Assembly (NCBI GenBank): GCA_026399755.1
Contig: JAPLQI010000045.1
Location: 36,795 to 100,794, forward strand
Origin: Pseudomonadota bacterium
GTDB taxonomy: Bacteria > Pseudomonadota > Gammaproteobacteria > Burkholderiales > Chitinibacteraceae
DNA: 64,000 bases
Direction of reading: 5' to 3'
Part shown: positions 45,729 to 54,670 of the stretch, in pieces
Numbering within the stretch: position 1 is the first letter of the stretch
How the letters are laid out: every line of letters begins with the position of its first letter
The notes under the pieces: generated by a model
Databases searched by the model: none
What the model saw: only the letters and a program-made list of their open reading frames with translations
Told to the model about the DNA's origin: nothing
Program-made: the position numbers and the translations under genes

Positions 45729-46121
45729 GTTATTAAAATGGGAAGAGAATGAATAGACCCCAATCCTCCTAACATTAAGCGAAATGTTATTCTAAGGATG
45801 AGTGAAACCCGCGAGCAATGTTAAACAAATACGCGGGTTGCACCCCAATCCTATCAACTTAAGCGAAATGTTTTTGTAGGGCGGGTGAAACCCGCGAGCG
45901 ATGCTGAAAAACACGCGGGTTTCACCCGCCCTACGATAATTCAATGCTTGCGATAGCGCAGCAGAACCATAATATCTGCCTAAGTTGATAGGACTAAAGT
46001 AGATCCCTCCATCATGGGCATTAAATTCCCCGGCCCAAGAGGGCAAATTCCTCCCGCCCATGAACGGCCAGCTACAGCGTATAATCCGCCCCTGTCCGAA
46101 AAACCTGAACAAGGTACGCCG
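45729..46121. other. Non-coding stretch with a duplicated REP block
   Basis: 393 bases without a gene. Two related blocks follow each other: about 45758-45845 (CCCAATCCT, AAGCGAAATGTT, a worn REP pair) and about 45846-45934 (same lead-in, then an intact REP pair). This is a tandem duplication of about 90 bases with unequal decay. Confidence 0.65.
45876..45934. repeat. BIME: paired inverted REP elements
   Basis: GTAG plus GGCGGGT-GAA-ACCCGC on the left and the exact complement on the right, over 21 bases. The worn sister copy lies just before it at about 45798-45845. Confidence 0.85.
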
Positions 46122-47876
46122 ATGTCCGCGATGAATAATCGAGCTCTTTACATGCGCATCCTGGGCGAAATTCGCCCTTACTGGAAAATCGTCGCTATCT
46201 CTGTGGTTTGCCTTGCGGTAGCCGCAGCAGTGGATGTGGCCTTGGGTGGCTTATTACAACCGCTGGTAGATAACAACTTGCAGTCATCCGCCGAAACTTC
46301 AGCGCTGGCCAAAAGCCAGGTGTGGATTTTACCAGCCCAAATTCTGGGGCTGGCCATGCTGCGGCTGGTTTCAAACTTTGGGAATGATTACACCAGCGCG
46401 TGGATTTCATCTCGGGTAATGCACAATTTACGCAGCAGAATGTTCAGCCGTCTGCTTAGCCTGCCGGTTAAGTTTTACGATCAAAGCTCGGTTGGCGTTT
46501 TGTTATCCCGAGTCACTTATGACGTCAACCAGATTATGGACGCAGGCACAAAAGTGCTAACGGTACTGGTTAAAGACTCGCTTTTCCTCGTATTCCTTAT
46601 TATTTATATGCTGTATTTGGATTGGCAGCTCACCCTACTCTGCCTTATTTTACTGCCAGGTGTAGCCATCAGCATCAGCGTAGTGGGTAAGCGCCAACGT
46701 CGGCTTTCAAGAGAAACGCAGGCAGCGATGGGGCAGATGACACAAATCTTGGATGAAAGCTTATCTGGTCAGCGCATGATTAAAATCTTTGGCGGTTTTT
46801 CTTACGAGACCAACCGTTTTGGCAAGACCAATAACAATGTGCGCCTTCTTTCCGTCAAGCAGGCCATCACATCCAGCACTAACTCTGGGCTGATTATGTT
46901 TTTGATCGGCGTTACTTTGGCTGTCATTGTGTATTACGCCAGCTTGCGAGCACAAAGTGGTGCGCTGACGGCAGGGTCGTTTGTAGCTTTTATGGTGCAG
47001 ATGATGATGTTGCAACAACCCATCAAAAATCTAACCAAAATTAATGAAAGCCTGCATAAAGGCCTCGCTGCTGCAGAATCGGTGTTTGCTATTTTGGATG
47101 AGCTGCCAGAAGCCAATCAGGGCCAGCACCAACTCCCCCGCGTGCAAGGGGCAATTTCTTTGCAAGACATTCAGTTTGCCTATGGAGACGATGGCAAAGC
47201 GGCACTTGATGGCATCTCACTCGATATTCTGCCAGGTGAAACTATCGCCCTAGTGGGCAGCTCGGGCAGCGGTAAAACCACGCTGGCGAATCTATTGCCG
47301 CGTTTTTATGAGCTGAATGCGGGGCAAATATTAATCGATAACGTGCCACTAGCCGATTACCAGCTTGGCAACCTGCGTCAGCAAATCGCCCTCGTTTCGC
47401 AAGATGTGATTCTATTTAATGATACGGTAATCGCTAATATTGCTTACGGTAGTGAAGTCAATCTGGAGCGTGTACGTCAAGCGGCCATTGCAGCGCATGC
47501 CTTAGAATTTATCGATGCCATGCCAGATGGTATGAATACGCTACTGGGCGAAAATGGCATGCGTGTATCTGGTGGGCAGCGCCAACGCCTCGCCATTGCC
47601 CGCGCTATATATAAAGACGCACCGATTTTGATTTTGGATGAGGCCACCAGCGCGCTAGATACCGAATCCGAACGCAAGGTGCAAGACGCACTAGAAAACC
47701 TGATGCAAGGCCGCACTACGCTGGTGATTGCCCACCGGCTTTCTACCATCGAAAACGCCAGCCGGATTGTGGTGATGCAGCAGGGCAAGATTGTTGAAAG
47801 CGGCACACATCAGGCTTTGATGGCGAGCAATGGCATGTATAGCAGAATGCATGCGGCGCAATTTGCCAATTCATAG
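46122..47876 (+). CDS. msbA: Lipid A export ATP-binding/permease protein MsbA
   Basis: 584-aa half-transporter that flips lipid A-core across the inner membrane as a homodimer. Six helices (residues about 20-310) precede the ATPase domain: Walker A LVGSSGSGKTTLA, Q-loop LVSQDVILFN, signature VSGGQRQRLAIARA, Walker B ILILDEATSALD, H-loop VIAHRLST. The start at 46122 has AAGG 9 bases upstream; a long upstream open frame is non-coding. Size and motifs fit MsbA, although other lipid flippases of the family look alike. Confidence 0.92.
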   Translation: MSAMNNRALYMRILGEIRPYWKIVAISVVCLAVAAAVDVALGGLLQPLVDNNLQSSAETSALAKSQVWILPAQILGLAMLRLVSNFGNDYTSAWISSRVMHNLRSRMFSRLLSLPVKFYDQSSVGVLLSRVTYDVNQIMDAGTKVLTVLVKDSLFLVFLIIYMLYLDWQLTLLCLILLPGVAISISVVGKRQRRLSRETQAAMGQMTQILDESLSGQRMIKIFGGFSYETNRFGKTNNNVRLLSVKQAITSSTNSGLIMFLIGVTLAVIVYYASLRAQSGALTAGSFVAFMVQMMMLQQPIKNLTKINESLHKGLAAAESVFAILDELPEANQGQHQLPRVQGAISLQDIQFAYGDDGKAALDGISLDILPGETIALVGSSGSGKTTLANLLPRFYELNAGQILIDNVPLADYQLGNLRQQIALVSQDVILFNDTVIANIAYGSEVNLERVRQAAIAAHALEFIDAMPDGMNTLLGENGMRVSGGQRQRLAIARAIYKDAPILILDEATSALDTESERKVQDALENLMQGRTTLVIAHRLSTIENASRIVVMQQGKIVESGTHQALMASNGMYSRMHAAQFANS

Positions 47877-47886
47877 ATAAAAAAAG

Positions 47887-47912
47887 ACGCTGGGAAGCAA
47901 GCCTCCCAGCGT
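47887..47912. terminator. Possible terminator after msbA
   Basis: A 9-bp stem (ACGCTGGGA / TCCCAGCGT) with an 8-base loop lies 11 bases after the msbA stop. The T run is on the other strand (A run before the stem), so it may be a weak plus-strand terminator or work mainly on the minus strand. Confidence 0.55.
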
Positions 47913-48150
47913 ATCAAGTTCACTACAAATTACAGGGCACATGCACCACGGTGCGCAGAATGCCTTAGCGACTATGACAGGTCAATAAATTTATTAGCAT
48001 TTGCTAATATTTAGTAAAAACGGACGCTTTTCCTTCAGGAATCGGCCGTCCAAGCAATGAAGTGCAGTACTCTTTGGGCTACGGGACAATTGAAACTGTC
48101 CCTTATTCTCATTTTTTCGGTAACATTCATTCTTTACACGGGGAAAACCC

Positions 48151-48639
48151 ATGATTCAAGTCGGCGTTGTAATGGGTAGCAATAGTGACTGGGAAGTCAT
48201 GCAGCATGCCGCTAAGCAACTAAAAGCCTTTGGCGTGGCATTTGAATGCCGCGTTGTTTCTGCGCATCGCACCCCTGATTTGCTGTTTGAATACGCCGAA
48301 ACAGCAGCGAGCCGTGGCTTGCAATGCATTATTGCAGGCGCAGGCGGTGCAGCGCATCTGCCAGGGATGATTGCAGCTAAAACCACGATTCCAGTGCTGG
48401 GTGTGCCTGTTCCATCTAAATATTTGCGCGGCGAAGACTCGCTGCTTTCCATCGTTCAAATGCCTAAAGGCATTCCGGTTGCTACTTTTGCGATTGGCGA
48501 AGCGGGTGCTGCTAATGCGGCGCTATTTGCTGTTTCTCTACTCGCTAATGCCATTCCTGAGCTAGCCGCCAAGCTAGTCGCTTTCAGGACCGAACAAAAA
48601 GAAACCGTACTGGCTATGAAATTGCCCGAAGTAGAATGA
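48151..48639 (+). CDS. purE: N5-carboxyaminoimidazole ribonucleotide mutase PurE
   Basis: 162-aa enzyme of purine synthesis that converts N5-CAIR from PurK into [14 protein letters not shown] near the N-terminus, VSAHRTPD near 40-47 and [13 protein letters not shown] near 67-79 are class I PurE active-site motifs. Ribosome site ACGGGGA. A small stem-loop (GGGACA / TGTCCC, 48083-48102) lies in the leader. It is followed by a small membrane ORF (4-base overlap) and purK. Confidence 0.96.
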   Translation: MIQVGVVMGSNSDWEVMQHAAKQLKAFGVAFECRVVSAHRTPDLLFEYAETAASRGLQCIIAGAGGAAHLPGMIAAKTTIPVLGVPVPSKYLRGEDSLLSIVQMPKGIPVATFAIGEAGAANAALFAVSLLANAIPELAAKLVAFRTEQKETVLAMKLPEVE

Positions 48640-48896
48640 AACCCACCAAAGAACTGCTGGCAGAGCTAGAAGAAAAAGGCTTTTTATTCAGCGTTTTTTA
48701 CCGAGGAGCCTTCTGCTGGGGGCTTCCTTTTGGCCTGCTCTCTTCTTTGGTAATTAGCTTTTTTGCACGTACACCCTATATCGCCGCCATGATCCAAATT
48801 CTGCCTTTAGCCCTTATTTTTGGCGCTATCTTTGGCTGGGGACTATGGGGTGTTGCCCTCTTACAGGGCGTAAAACAAAGACAAGATAAGGATTGA
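48636..48896 (+). CDS. Small membrane protein between purE and purK (hypothetical)
   Basis: 86 aa. The ATG overlaps the purE stop (ATGA) and the stop is 3 bases before purK, so it is part of the operon and translationally coupled. Two hydrophobic helices are visible: [19 protein letters not shown] and [21 protein letters not shown] do not recognise a family. A role tied to purine metabolism is not required by the position. Confidence 0.75.
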   Translation: MKPTKELLAELEEKGFLFSVFYRGAFCWGLPFGLLSSLVISFFARTPYIAAMIQILPLALIFGAIFGWGLWGVALLQGVKQRQDKD

Positions 48897-48899
48897 AAG

Positions 48900-50039
48900 A
48901 TGGCCATTAAGCCAATTCTGCCACCTGCGATGCTTGGCATTCTGGGTGGCGGCCAACTAGGCCGCATGTTTGCCATGGCGGCTAAAACCATGGGCTATGG
49001 GGTGACTGTGCTCGACCCCGATCCAAGCGCGCCCGCTGCCGAGATCGCCGATATCCATCTTTGCAAGCCCTATACCGATCCAGAAGCACTGGCCGCCCTT
49101 GCCAAACAATGCGCTGCCGTCACCACCGAATTTGAAAACGTCAACGCCGACAGCATGCGCTGGTTAGCAAGTCAGGGCGTAAAAGTCAGCCCGTCTGGCG
49201 ATTCAGTGGCCATTGCGCAAGATCGGATGAAAGAGAAAAACTTTATCCGTGATGCAGGCCTCGCTACTGCGCCATTTCTTGTGATCGAGAATTCTGGCGA
49301 TCTGGAACAAGACCTCAGCCCCTACCTGCCTGGTATTTTAAAAACTGCCCGTAATGGCTACGACGGCAAGGGGCAAGTGCGGATTAAAAGCTTAGAAGAA
49401 GCCCGCTACGCCCTATCCGAGCTAAAACATCAGCCCTGTGTACTAGAGAAAATGCTGCCGCTGAAAGCCGAAGTTTCGGTGATTGTGGCTCGTAGTGCTG
49501 CCAATGAAATCGCCTGTTTTCCTCCAGCAGAAAATATCCACACCGATGGCGTATTAGATATCTCCATCGTGCCTGCCCGCATCAGCGAAGAAATCACTGA
49601 ACGTGCCCGTGCAATGGCGATTCAACTGGTTGAAAAGCTCGATTACATTGGCGTGATTGCCGTTGAATTCTTCGTGCTGGAAGACGACTCTCTAGTCATC
49701 AATGAAATGGCACCGCGCCCACACAATAGTGGCCACTACACGCTGGACGCTACATTTAGCAGCCAGTTCGAGCAGCAAGTACGCACCATGTGTGGCCTCT
49801 ACCCCGGCAAGCCTGATTTGCACACGCCAGTGGTGATGGTGAATCTGCTGGGTGATGTTTGGCACGATGATGGCAGCGAGCCAAACTGGGAAATCATGCT
49901 CACCGCACCGAACACCAAGCTACACCTCTACGGCAAAAAAGAAGCCCGCGCAGGCCGCAAAATGGGCCATTACAATGTGCTAGCCAGCAATGTGGATGCC
50001 GCTTTAGAGCAGGCTTTGGCGCTAAAAGAAACGCTGTAA
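48900..50039 (+). CDS. purK: 5-(carboxyamino)imidazole ribonucleotide synthase PurK
   Basis: 379-aa ATP-grasp enzyme that forms N5-CAIR from AIR, ATP and bicarbonate, the substrate for PurE. ILGGGQLGRMFAMAA near residues 13-27, TEFENVNADS near 77-86, LKTARNGYDGKGQ near 149-161 and NEMAPRPHNSGHYT near 262-275 are typical. The start is at 48900, and GATTGAAAG upstream provides a ribosome site. Confidence 0.96.
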   Translation: MAIKPILPPAMLGILGGGQLGRMFAMAAKTMGYGVTVLDPDPSAPAAEIADIHLCKPYTDPEALAALAKQCAAVTTEFENVNADSMRWLASQGVKVSPSGDSVAIAQDRMKEKNFIRDAGLATAPFLVIENSGDLEQDLSPYLPGILKTARNGYDGKGQVRIKSLEEARYALSELKHQPCVLEKMLPLKAEVSVIVARSAANEIACFPPAENIHTDGVLDISIVPARISEEITERARAMAIQLVEKLDYIGVIAVEFFVLEDDSLVINEMAPRPHNSGHYTLDATFSSQFEQQVRTMCGLYPGKPDLHTPVVMVNLLGDVWHDDGSEPNWEIMLTAPNTKLHLYGKKEARAGRKMGHYNVLASNVDAALEQALALKETL

Positions 50040-50070
50040 TTACAGCGAAAACAATCTATACCACCGCCTC

Positions 50071-50138
50071 GTAGGGCGGGTGAAACCCGCCAAGCTTTGC
50101 GAGAAATACGAAAAAACGGCGGGTTTCACCCGCCCTAC
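50071..50138. repeat. BIME: paired inverted REP elements
   Basis: Perfect 21-bp inverted arms (GTAG plus GGCGGGT-GAA-ACCCGCC and its complement) are separated by 26 bases. It lies in the purK-tyrS gap. Confidence 0.85.
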
Positions 50139-50203
50139 GAAGGCTTAGCAAGCTTGAAATAGCAGCTATCGTTACGATCTTGAGCAATCAATTGGAAAAT
50201 ATA

Positions 50204-51478
50204 ATGAGTAAAATGAATTTAATCAGCGATTTACAAGTACGTGGCCTGATCGCCCAACTGACTGATGGCGATGCGCTAGAAAAACGGCTGGCTGAAAAAT
50301 CCATTACTCTTTATTGCGGCTTTGACCCAACCGCAGATAGCCTGCACATCGGTAGCTTAGTGCCGATTCTGGTGCTTAAACGCTTCCAGGAAGCAGGCCA
50401 CAAGCCGATTGCTCTAGTTGGTGGTGCCACCGGCATGATAGGCGACCCTAGCTTTAAAGCCACCGAACGCAAGCTCAACACCCTAGATATTATCGATAGC
50501 TGGGTAGGCAAAATCCGTAAGCAAGTTGAGCCTTTCCTCAGCTTTGAAGGCAGCAATGCCGCCATTATGGCCAATAACCATGACTGGTTTGGCAAGATGG
50601 ACGTGCTGACGTTCTTGCGCGATATCGGCAAGCACTTCTCCGTGAACGCCATGATCAAAAAAGAAGCCGTGCAACAGCGGATTAACCGCGACGATTCCGG
50701 CATTTCTTTCACCGAATTCACCTACAGCCTGCTGCAAGGTTACGACTTTGTAGAGCTCAACAAGCAACACGGCTGCGAGCTGCAAATTGGTGGCTCTGAC
50801 CAGTGGGGCAATATCACCGCCGGAACAGACCTCACCCGCCGTATGAATCAGCAGCAAGTTTTTGGGCTGACCATGCCACTGGTGACCAAATCGGACGGCA
50901 CTAAATTTGGTAAAACTGAATCTGGCACGATTTGGCTGGATGCAAAAAAAACCTCTCCTTATAAGTTTTACCAATTCTGGCTGACCACCGCCGATGCAGA
51001 CGTGTATAAATTCCTGCGCTACTTCACCTTCCTAAGCACGCAAGAAATTGACGCTATCGAAGCGGCAGATAAAGAAGCCACAGGCAAACCGGAAGGCCAG
51101 CGCATTCTGGCCGAACAAGTGACCACCCTGGTGCACGGCGCAGATGCCGTAGTTGCAGCACAACGCATCAGCCAAAGCCTCTTTTCAGAAGATCAAAACT
51201 CGCTCACAGAAGACGATTTTGAGCAGCTGGCACTCGATGGCCTGCCACATATTGAAATCAATAAAGATCAAACGGGCCTACTCGACGCCTTGGTTACAGG
51301 CGAGCTAGCCACCTCCAAAAGCCAAGCCCGTGGCTTTATCGAAAGTGGCGCGGTGATTATCAACGGCGCTAAAATCACTGACGTAGCTTACAGCCTCAGC
51401 GATGCAGATCGCCGTTACGGCAACTACACCCTGCTACGCCGTGGTAAGAAAAACCATTGCTTGGTGATCTGGAAGTAA
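50204..51478 (+). CDS. tyrS: Tyrosyl-tRNA synthetase
   Basis: 424-aa class I synthetase charging tRNA-Tyr. The HIGH-type motif is seen in [14 protein letters not shown] near residues 41-54, and the KMSKS-type motif as KFGKTESG near 227-234. The [12 protein letters not shown] tyrosine/tRNA motif is near 190, and an S4 RNA-binding domain occupies the last 65 residues. The start at 50204 is preferred over a TTG at 50180 because of GGAAA 6 bases upstream. A strong bidirectional terminator follows. Confidence 0.96.
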   Translation: MSKMNLISDLQVRGLIAQLTDGDALEKRLAEKSITLYCGFDPTADSLHIGSLVPILVLKRFQEAGHKPIALVGGATGMIGDPSFKATERKLNTLDIIDSWVGKIRKQVEPFLSFEGSNAAIMANNHDWFGKMDVLTFLRDIGKHFSVNAMIKKEAVQQRINRDDSGISFTEFTYSLLQGYDFVELNKQHGCELQIGGSDQWGNITAGTDLTRRMNQQQVFGLTMPLVTKSDGTKFGKTESGTIWLDAKKTSPYKFYQFWLTTADADVYKFLRYFTFLSTQEIDAIEAADKEATGKPEGQRILAEQVTTLVHGADAVVAAQRISQSLFSEDQNSLTEDDFEQLALDGLPHIEINKDQTGLLDALVTGELATSKSQARGFIESGAVIINGAKITDVAYSLSDADRRYGNYTLLRRGKKNHCLVIWK

Positions 51479-51500
51479 GCTAAATTATATTTAGACAATA

Positions 51501-51532
51501 AAAAACCACGGCAAACAGGCCGTGGTTTTTTA
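51501..51532. terminator. Bidirectional terminator between tyrS and pssA
   Basis: AAAAACCACGGC / GCCGTGGTTTTT forms a 12-bp perfect stem with a 6-base loop, with T runs on both strands. It sits between the convergent tyrS and pssA genes. Confidence 0.93.
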
Positions 51533-51547
51533 TTGGGTACAGATAAT

Positions 51548-52891
51548 CTAGAGCAACCTAGAAATTAACCGATCCGCCCTAAAGCGTGACAATCGAGTCA
51601 GTAGCTTTTTAACGGGTAAAGGGTAATCCAGTACGGTTTCTAGCTCACGATAATAAGCAATACGCGTGGTGTTTTTTGCAATTTCAGCCTTTTCCTGCTG
51701 CAATTGTGCGGTTAATTCATGTTTTGGATCATGAATCAATAAAGCATTTTCTAAATCCAGACTAAAAGCACGCGGGTTCAAATTATTGCCGGTGAGCAGA
51801 ATATAATCATCATCCACCCAAATACCTTTTAAATGATAGCTATGGCCAGGGTCGTTCCACAGCATTAAATTAAGCTGTCCACGGTGAATATCAAGTTGAT
51901 GCACTTTAGCAAAACGGCGTAAATGCGTTTCGTATAAATAAGGTAATGCACCAATCGTTTTAAATGGCTCGTTTTCAGGGATATAAAAATCATTGGCTTT
52001 TTTCTCACCAACAATAATATCAACCTTCACCCCACGCTGCAGCAGGCGATTAATTTCTTTGATTACGGTACGAGGCAAATTAAAATAAGGCGTGCAAATT
52101 TGCACATGCTGTTTTGCTGAAGCCAGCAGTTTAATAATTAAACGATTTAATGGATTACGCTTACCTACACCCACAATAGGCGTAATACCTAAGCCTGAAA
52201 CTTCATCTTGAGCATGATGAGTTGCATAATTAGCCGATTTAAGCCGCTGGCGAAATTGACGAATATCCGGGCTGATTTGCTTAGTGCTTGGAATCGGGTC
52301 TAAATCCAGCCGATATACTGCGCTGCTATTTAAGAATTCAGTCTGTAAAAAATTAACCATGCTGTCGGCTAATGCAGAATTGTTAATTACATGATATCGA
52401 TCGTAACGATAGCGCTCACCCACATGCAAATACACATTATTTAAACTCGCACCGCTATACACCACGGTGTCATCAAAAATAAAGCCTTTCAGATGCAATA
52501 CACCAAATAGCTCGCGCGTTTGCGCTGGCACGCCATAAATAGGTACATTAAGATCATGCTTTAAGCGCTCTCGCTGATACCAAGCGGCATTACCGGCTTG
52601 TGATCCCGCTCCAATCAGGCCGCGCTGGGCGCGATGCCAATCGACAAAAATACGGATATCTAAATCAGGGCAACGAGCACGAGCGGCATAAAGGGCAGCC
52701 AAAATCTGCGCCCCTGCTTCGTCCTCCTGCAAATAAAGTGCCGTAATATAAATACGTGTTTGTGCCTTACTAATCAGATCGAGTAGCTTTAAGCGAAAGG
52801 CCTCAGTCGTTAGTAAGGTCTGAAATTGAGCTGGATCTTGTGCAAAACGCGGCAAAGATGCCAAATATGAGCGATTAGTTTCAAAAAGCAT
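51548..52891 (-). CDS. pssA: CDP-diacylglycerol--serine O-phosphatidyltransferase PssA (phospholipase D type)
   Basis: 447 aa, close to the 451 aa of E. coli PssA. It makes phosphatidylserine, the precursor of phosphatidylethanolamine. Two PLD half-sites are visible: VLHLKGFIFDDTVVYSGASL near residues 132-151 and HSYHLKGIWVDDDYILLTGN near 350-369 (HxK motifs). VDWHRAQRG and PYFNLP also match the E. coli protein. The start at 52891 matches related N-termini, although no clear ribosome site is seen; the frame is open 11 codons more to a TTG. The conserved end (RIDRLISRIL-like, here RADRLISRLL) is intact. Confidence 0.95.
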   Translation of the reverse strand: MLFETNRSYLASLPRFAQDPAQFQTLLTTEAFRLKLLDLISKAQTRIYITALYLQEDEAGAQILAALYAARARCPDLDIRIFVDWHRAQRGLIGAGSQAGNAAWYQRERLKHDLNVPIYGVPAQTRELFGVLHLKGFIFDDTVVYSGASLNNVYLHVGERYRYDRYHVINNSALADSMVNFLQTEFLNSSAVYRLDLDPIPSTKQISPDIRQFRQRLKSANYATHHAQDEVSGLGITPIVGVGKRNPLNRLIIKLLASAKQHVQICTPYFNLPRTVIKEINRLLQRGVKVDIIVGEKKANDFYIPENEPFKTIGALPYLYETHLRRFAKVHQLDIHRGQLNLMLWNDPGHSYHLKGIWVDDDYILLTGNNLNPRAFSLDLENALLIHDPKHELTAQLQQEKAEIAKNTTRIAYYRELETVLDYPLPVKKLLTRLSRFRADRLISRLL

Positions 52892-53012
52892 AAATGATCT
52901 GCAAAAAGCAGGGTGACCTATCAAGCATATTGAAGCCTTCTATCTTAGCACTATGCTTTATAAGAAAGGAGCTGTATTAATTGCCCCGAGCCAATATTAA
53001 AAAAAGATTCGA

Positions 53013-54221
53013 TTACTGCCTTGTCGTTTGAAACACATCGCATAGGTAATTAAGAAAGTTTTCATCCTCACACATCCCCTTGCCAGGCGTATCGCTGACC
53101 TTGGCAACAGGCTGGCCATTACATGACACCAGCTTCATCACAATTTGCAATGGCACTTGCCCACAATCATTTGATAAATGCGTGCCAATCCCAAAGCCCG
53201 TGCGGGTACGGGGTGCAAAATGACGATATAGCGCGATTGATTTTTCAAGAGTTAGACCATCACTAAACACTAATTGCTTAGTGCCGTAATCAATGTTCAT
53301 TTTTATATAATGGGCAATCACCTTTTCGCCCCATTCATAAGGATCCCCCGAATCATGGCGTAATCCATCGAATAGTTTACAAAAATACAAATCAAAATCA
53401 CGCAAAAATGCATCGGTTCCCACCACATCAGTGAGCGCAATACCTAAATCACCACGGTATTCACGAACCCAATGCTCTAGCGCATTGGTCTGAAAATCAC
53501 GCAAGCGTGAACCAAAACATTGAAACGCCTGCATATACTCATGCGCCATGGTGCCAATCGGCGTCACACCATATTGCATGGCCAATAAAACATTACTCGT
53601 ACCACGGAAATAGGGGGCCGCTTCTTTTGCCAATACGCCCACCATTTCTGCATGCCACACTCTAGAGAAACGTCGTCGAGAGCCAAAATCAAAGAACACG
53701 AAAGGATTTTTAGGCATATCAGAGGGTGATAATTTTTTAAGCGTGGCTAATTTAGCCTTTAAACGCTCGCGGCCGATCACTAAGGCATCTTGCAAGGGAA
53801 ACTGCCTAAAGTAAATTTCATTCACAATCGATAAAAGATAAATCTCAAATAACATGCAATGCAGCATGGGCCCTGAGACTCGAATATCTAAATCATTAGA
53901 ATCACTTTCCCGAATAGAAATACTAATAAACCGCCGTTGCAATTTAAACAAACGCAAAAAATCGACGAAATCAGATTTAATAAAACGCAACTTTGCTAAA
54001 TAAGCCAATTCTGGCTCAGAAAAACGTAAAGAGCATAAATGATCAAGCTGAGCTTCAATTTCATTTTTCAGCGAAGCTAATGGCAAGGCAGGCTTATTGC
54101 GGCATTTAAATGCATAAGCGGCTTGTGTTTCAGGCTGATGATGCAGTATTTCTTGCATCATGGTGAATTTATACAGATCTGTATCCAACAAAGACTCGAT
54201 CACCGGTATAAAACCTAACAT
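53013..54221 (-). CDS. pncB: Nicotinate phosphoribosyltransferase PncB
   Basis: 402-aa enzyme of NAD salvage that joins nicotinate and PRPP with ATP use. SLLDTDLYKFTMMQ at the N-terminus is the family signature. The autophosphorylated His region (GTMAHEYMQAF), SDGLTLEKSI and FGIGTHLSND near the phosphate-binding site follow. ATG at 54221 lies 7 bases after GGAG. It ends 121 bases upstream of pssA on the same strand and is possibly co-transcribed with it. Confidence 0.95.
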   Translation of the reverse strand: MLGFIPVIESLLDTDLYKFTMMQEILHHQPETQAAYAFKCRNKPALPLASLKNEIEAQLDHLCSLRFSEPELAYLAKLRFIKSDFVDFLRLFKLQRRFISISIRESDSNDLDIRVSGPMLHCMLFEIYLLSIVNEIYFRQFPLQDALVIGRERLKAKLATLKKLSPSDMPKNPFVFFDFGSRRRFSRVWHAEMVGVLAKEAAPYFRGTSNVLLAMQYGVTPIGTMAHEYMQAFQCFGSRLRDFQTNALEHWVREYRGDLGIALTDVVGTDAFLRDFDLYFCKLFDGLRHDSGDPYEWGEKVIAHYIKMNIDYGTKQLVFSDGLTLEKSIALYRHFAPRTRTGFGIGTHLSNDCGQVPLQIVMKLVSCNGQPVAKVSDTPGKGMCEDENFLNYLCDVFQTTRQ

Positions 54222-54670
54222 GAAATACTCCATTAAGCTAAGCAAACAACACATTACTTTATTTAAGAAAGCGCTAATCTATTTATTTTCATCATTTCTG
54301 TACAGGTAGGCTTCCAGCGCCCATCCTAAATTCCCAAAAATAGCATTCATGAATAACAATTTAATTAGTTCCCCATTAATGCTATATATCAAAAAACGCC
54401 TATTGCTAGGGCCACACAGTAAACGACTTTAGCTATACCTACGTCAAGTCTATCTCCAGCACATTTTATTGCAATAAATCCACCTTGCCTCTACTGAAGT
54501 TCTCTGCAACACCGCAAAATATACACATACAAATGTCATATTTCTCGTTTAACTTGTCAGTCTCTTTACCATTATTTACTATCAGCCATCATATTCCTTT
54601 TTTTTTCTAAAAATAAGCTTACTACATACAGAATAAACCAACTAAATCTTAACTTTTAGCGAGTGGTGCA
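54222..54670. other. AT-rich divergent control region, no gene seen
   Basis: 449 bases between the divergent pncB and the DUF3141 operon. It is clearly more AT-rich than its flanks. No ORF, RNA gene or strong palindrome is visible. It presumably holds the promoters for both directions. Confidence 0.5.

Noticed and set aside
45792..46112. Minus-strand ORF before msbA
   Set aside because: Composed of the duplicated REP block and antisense sequence.
48020..48036. PurR-like operator before purE
   Set aside because: The match to the PurR consensus is poor, and PurR is not general in betaproteobacteria.
50180..50203. Upstream TTG start for tyrS
   Set aside because: The ATG at 50204 has a ribosome site and matches usual TyrRS N-termini.
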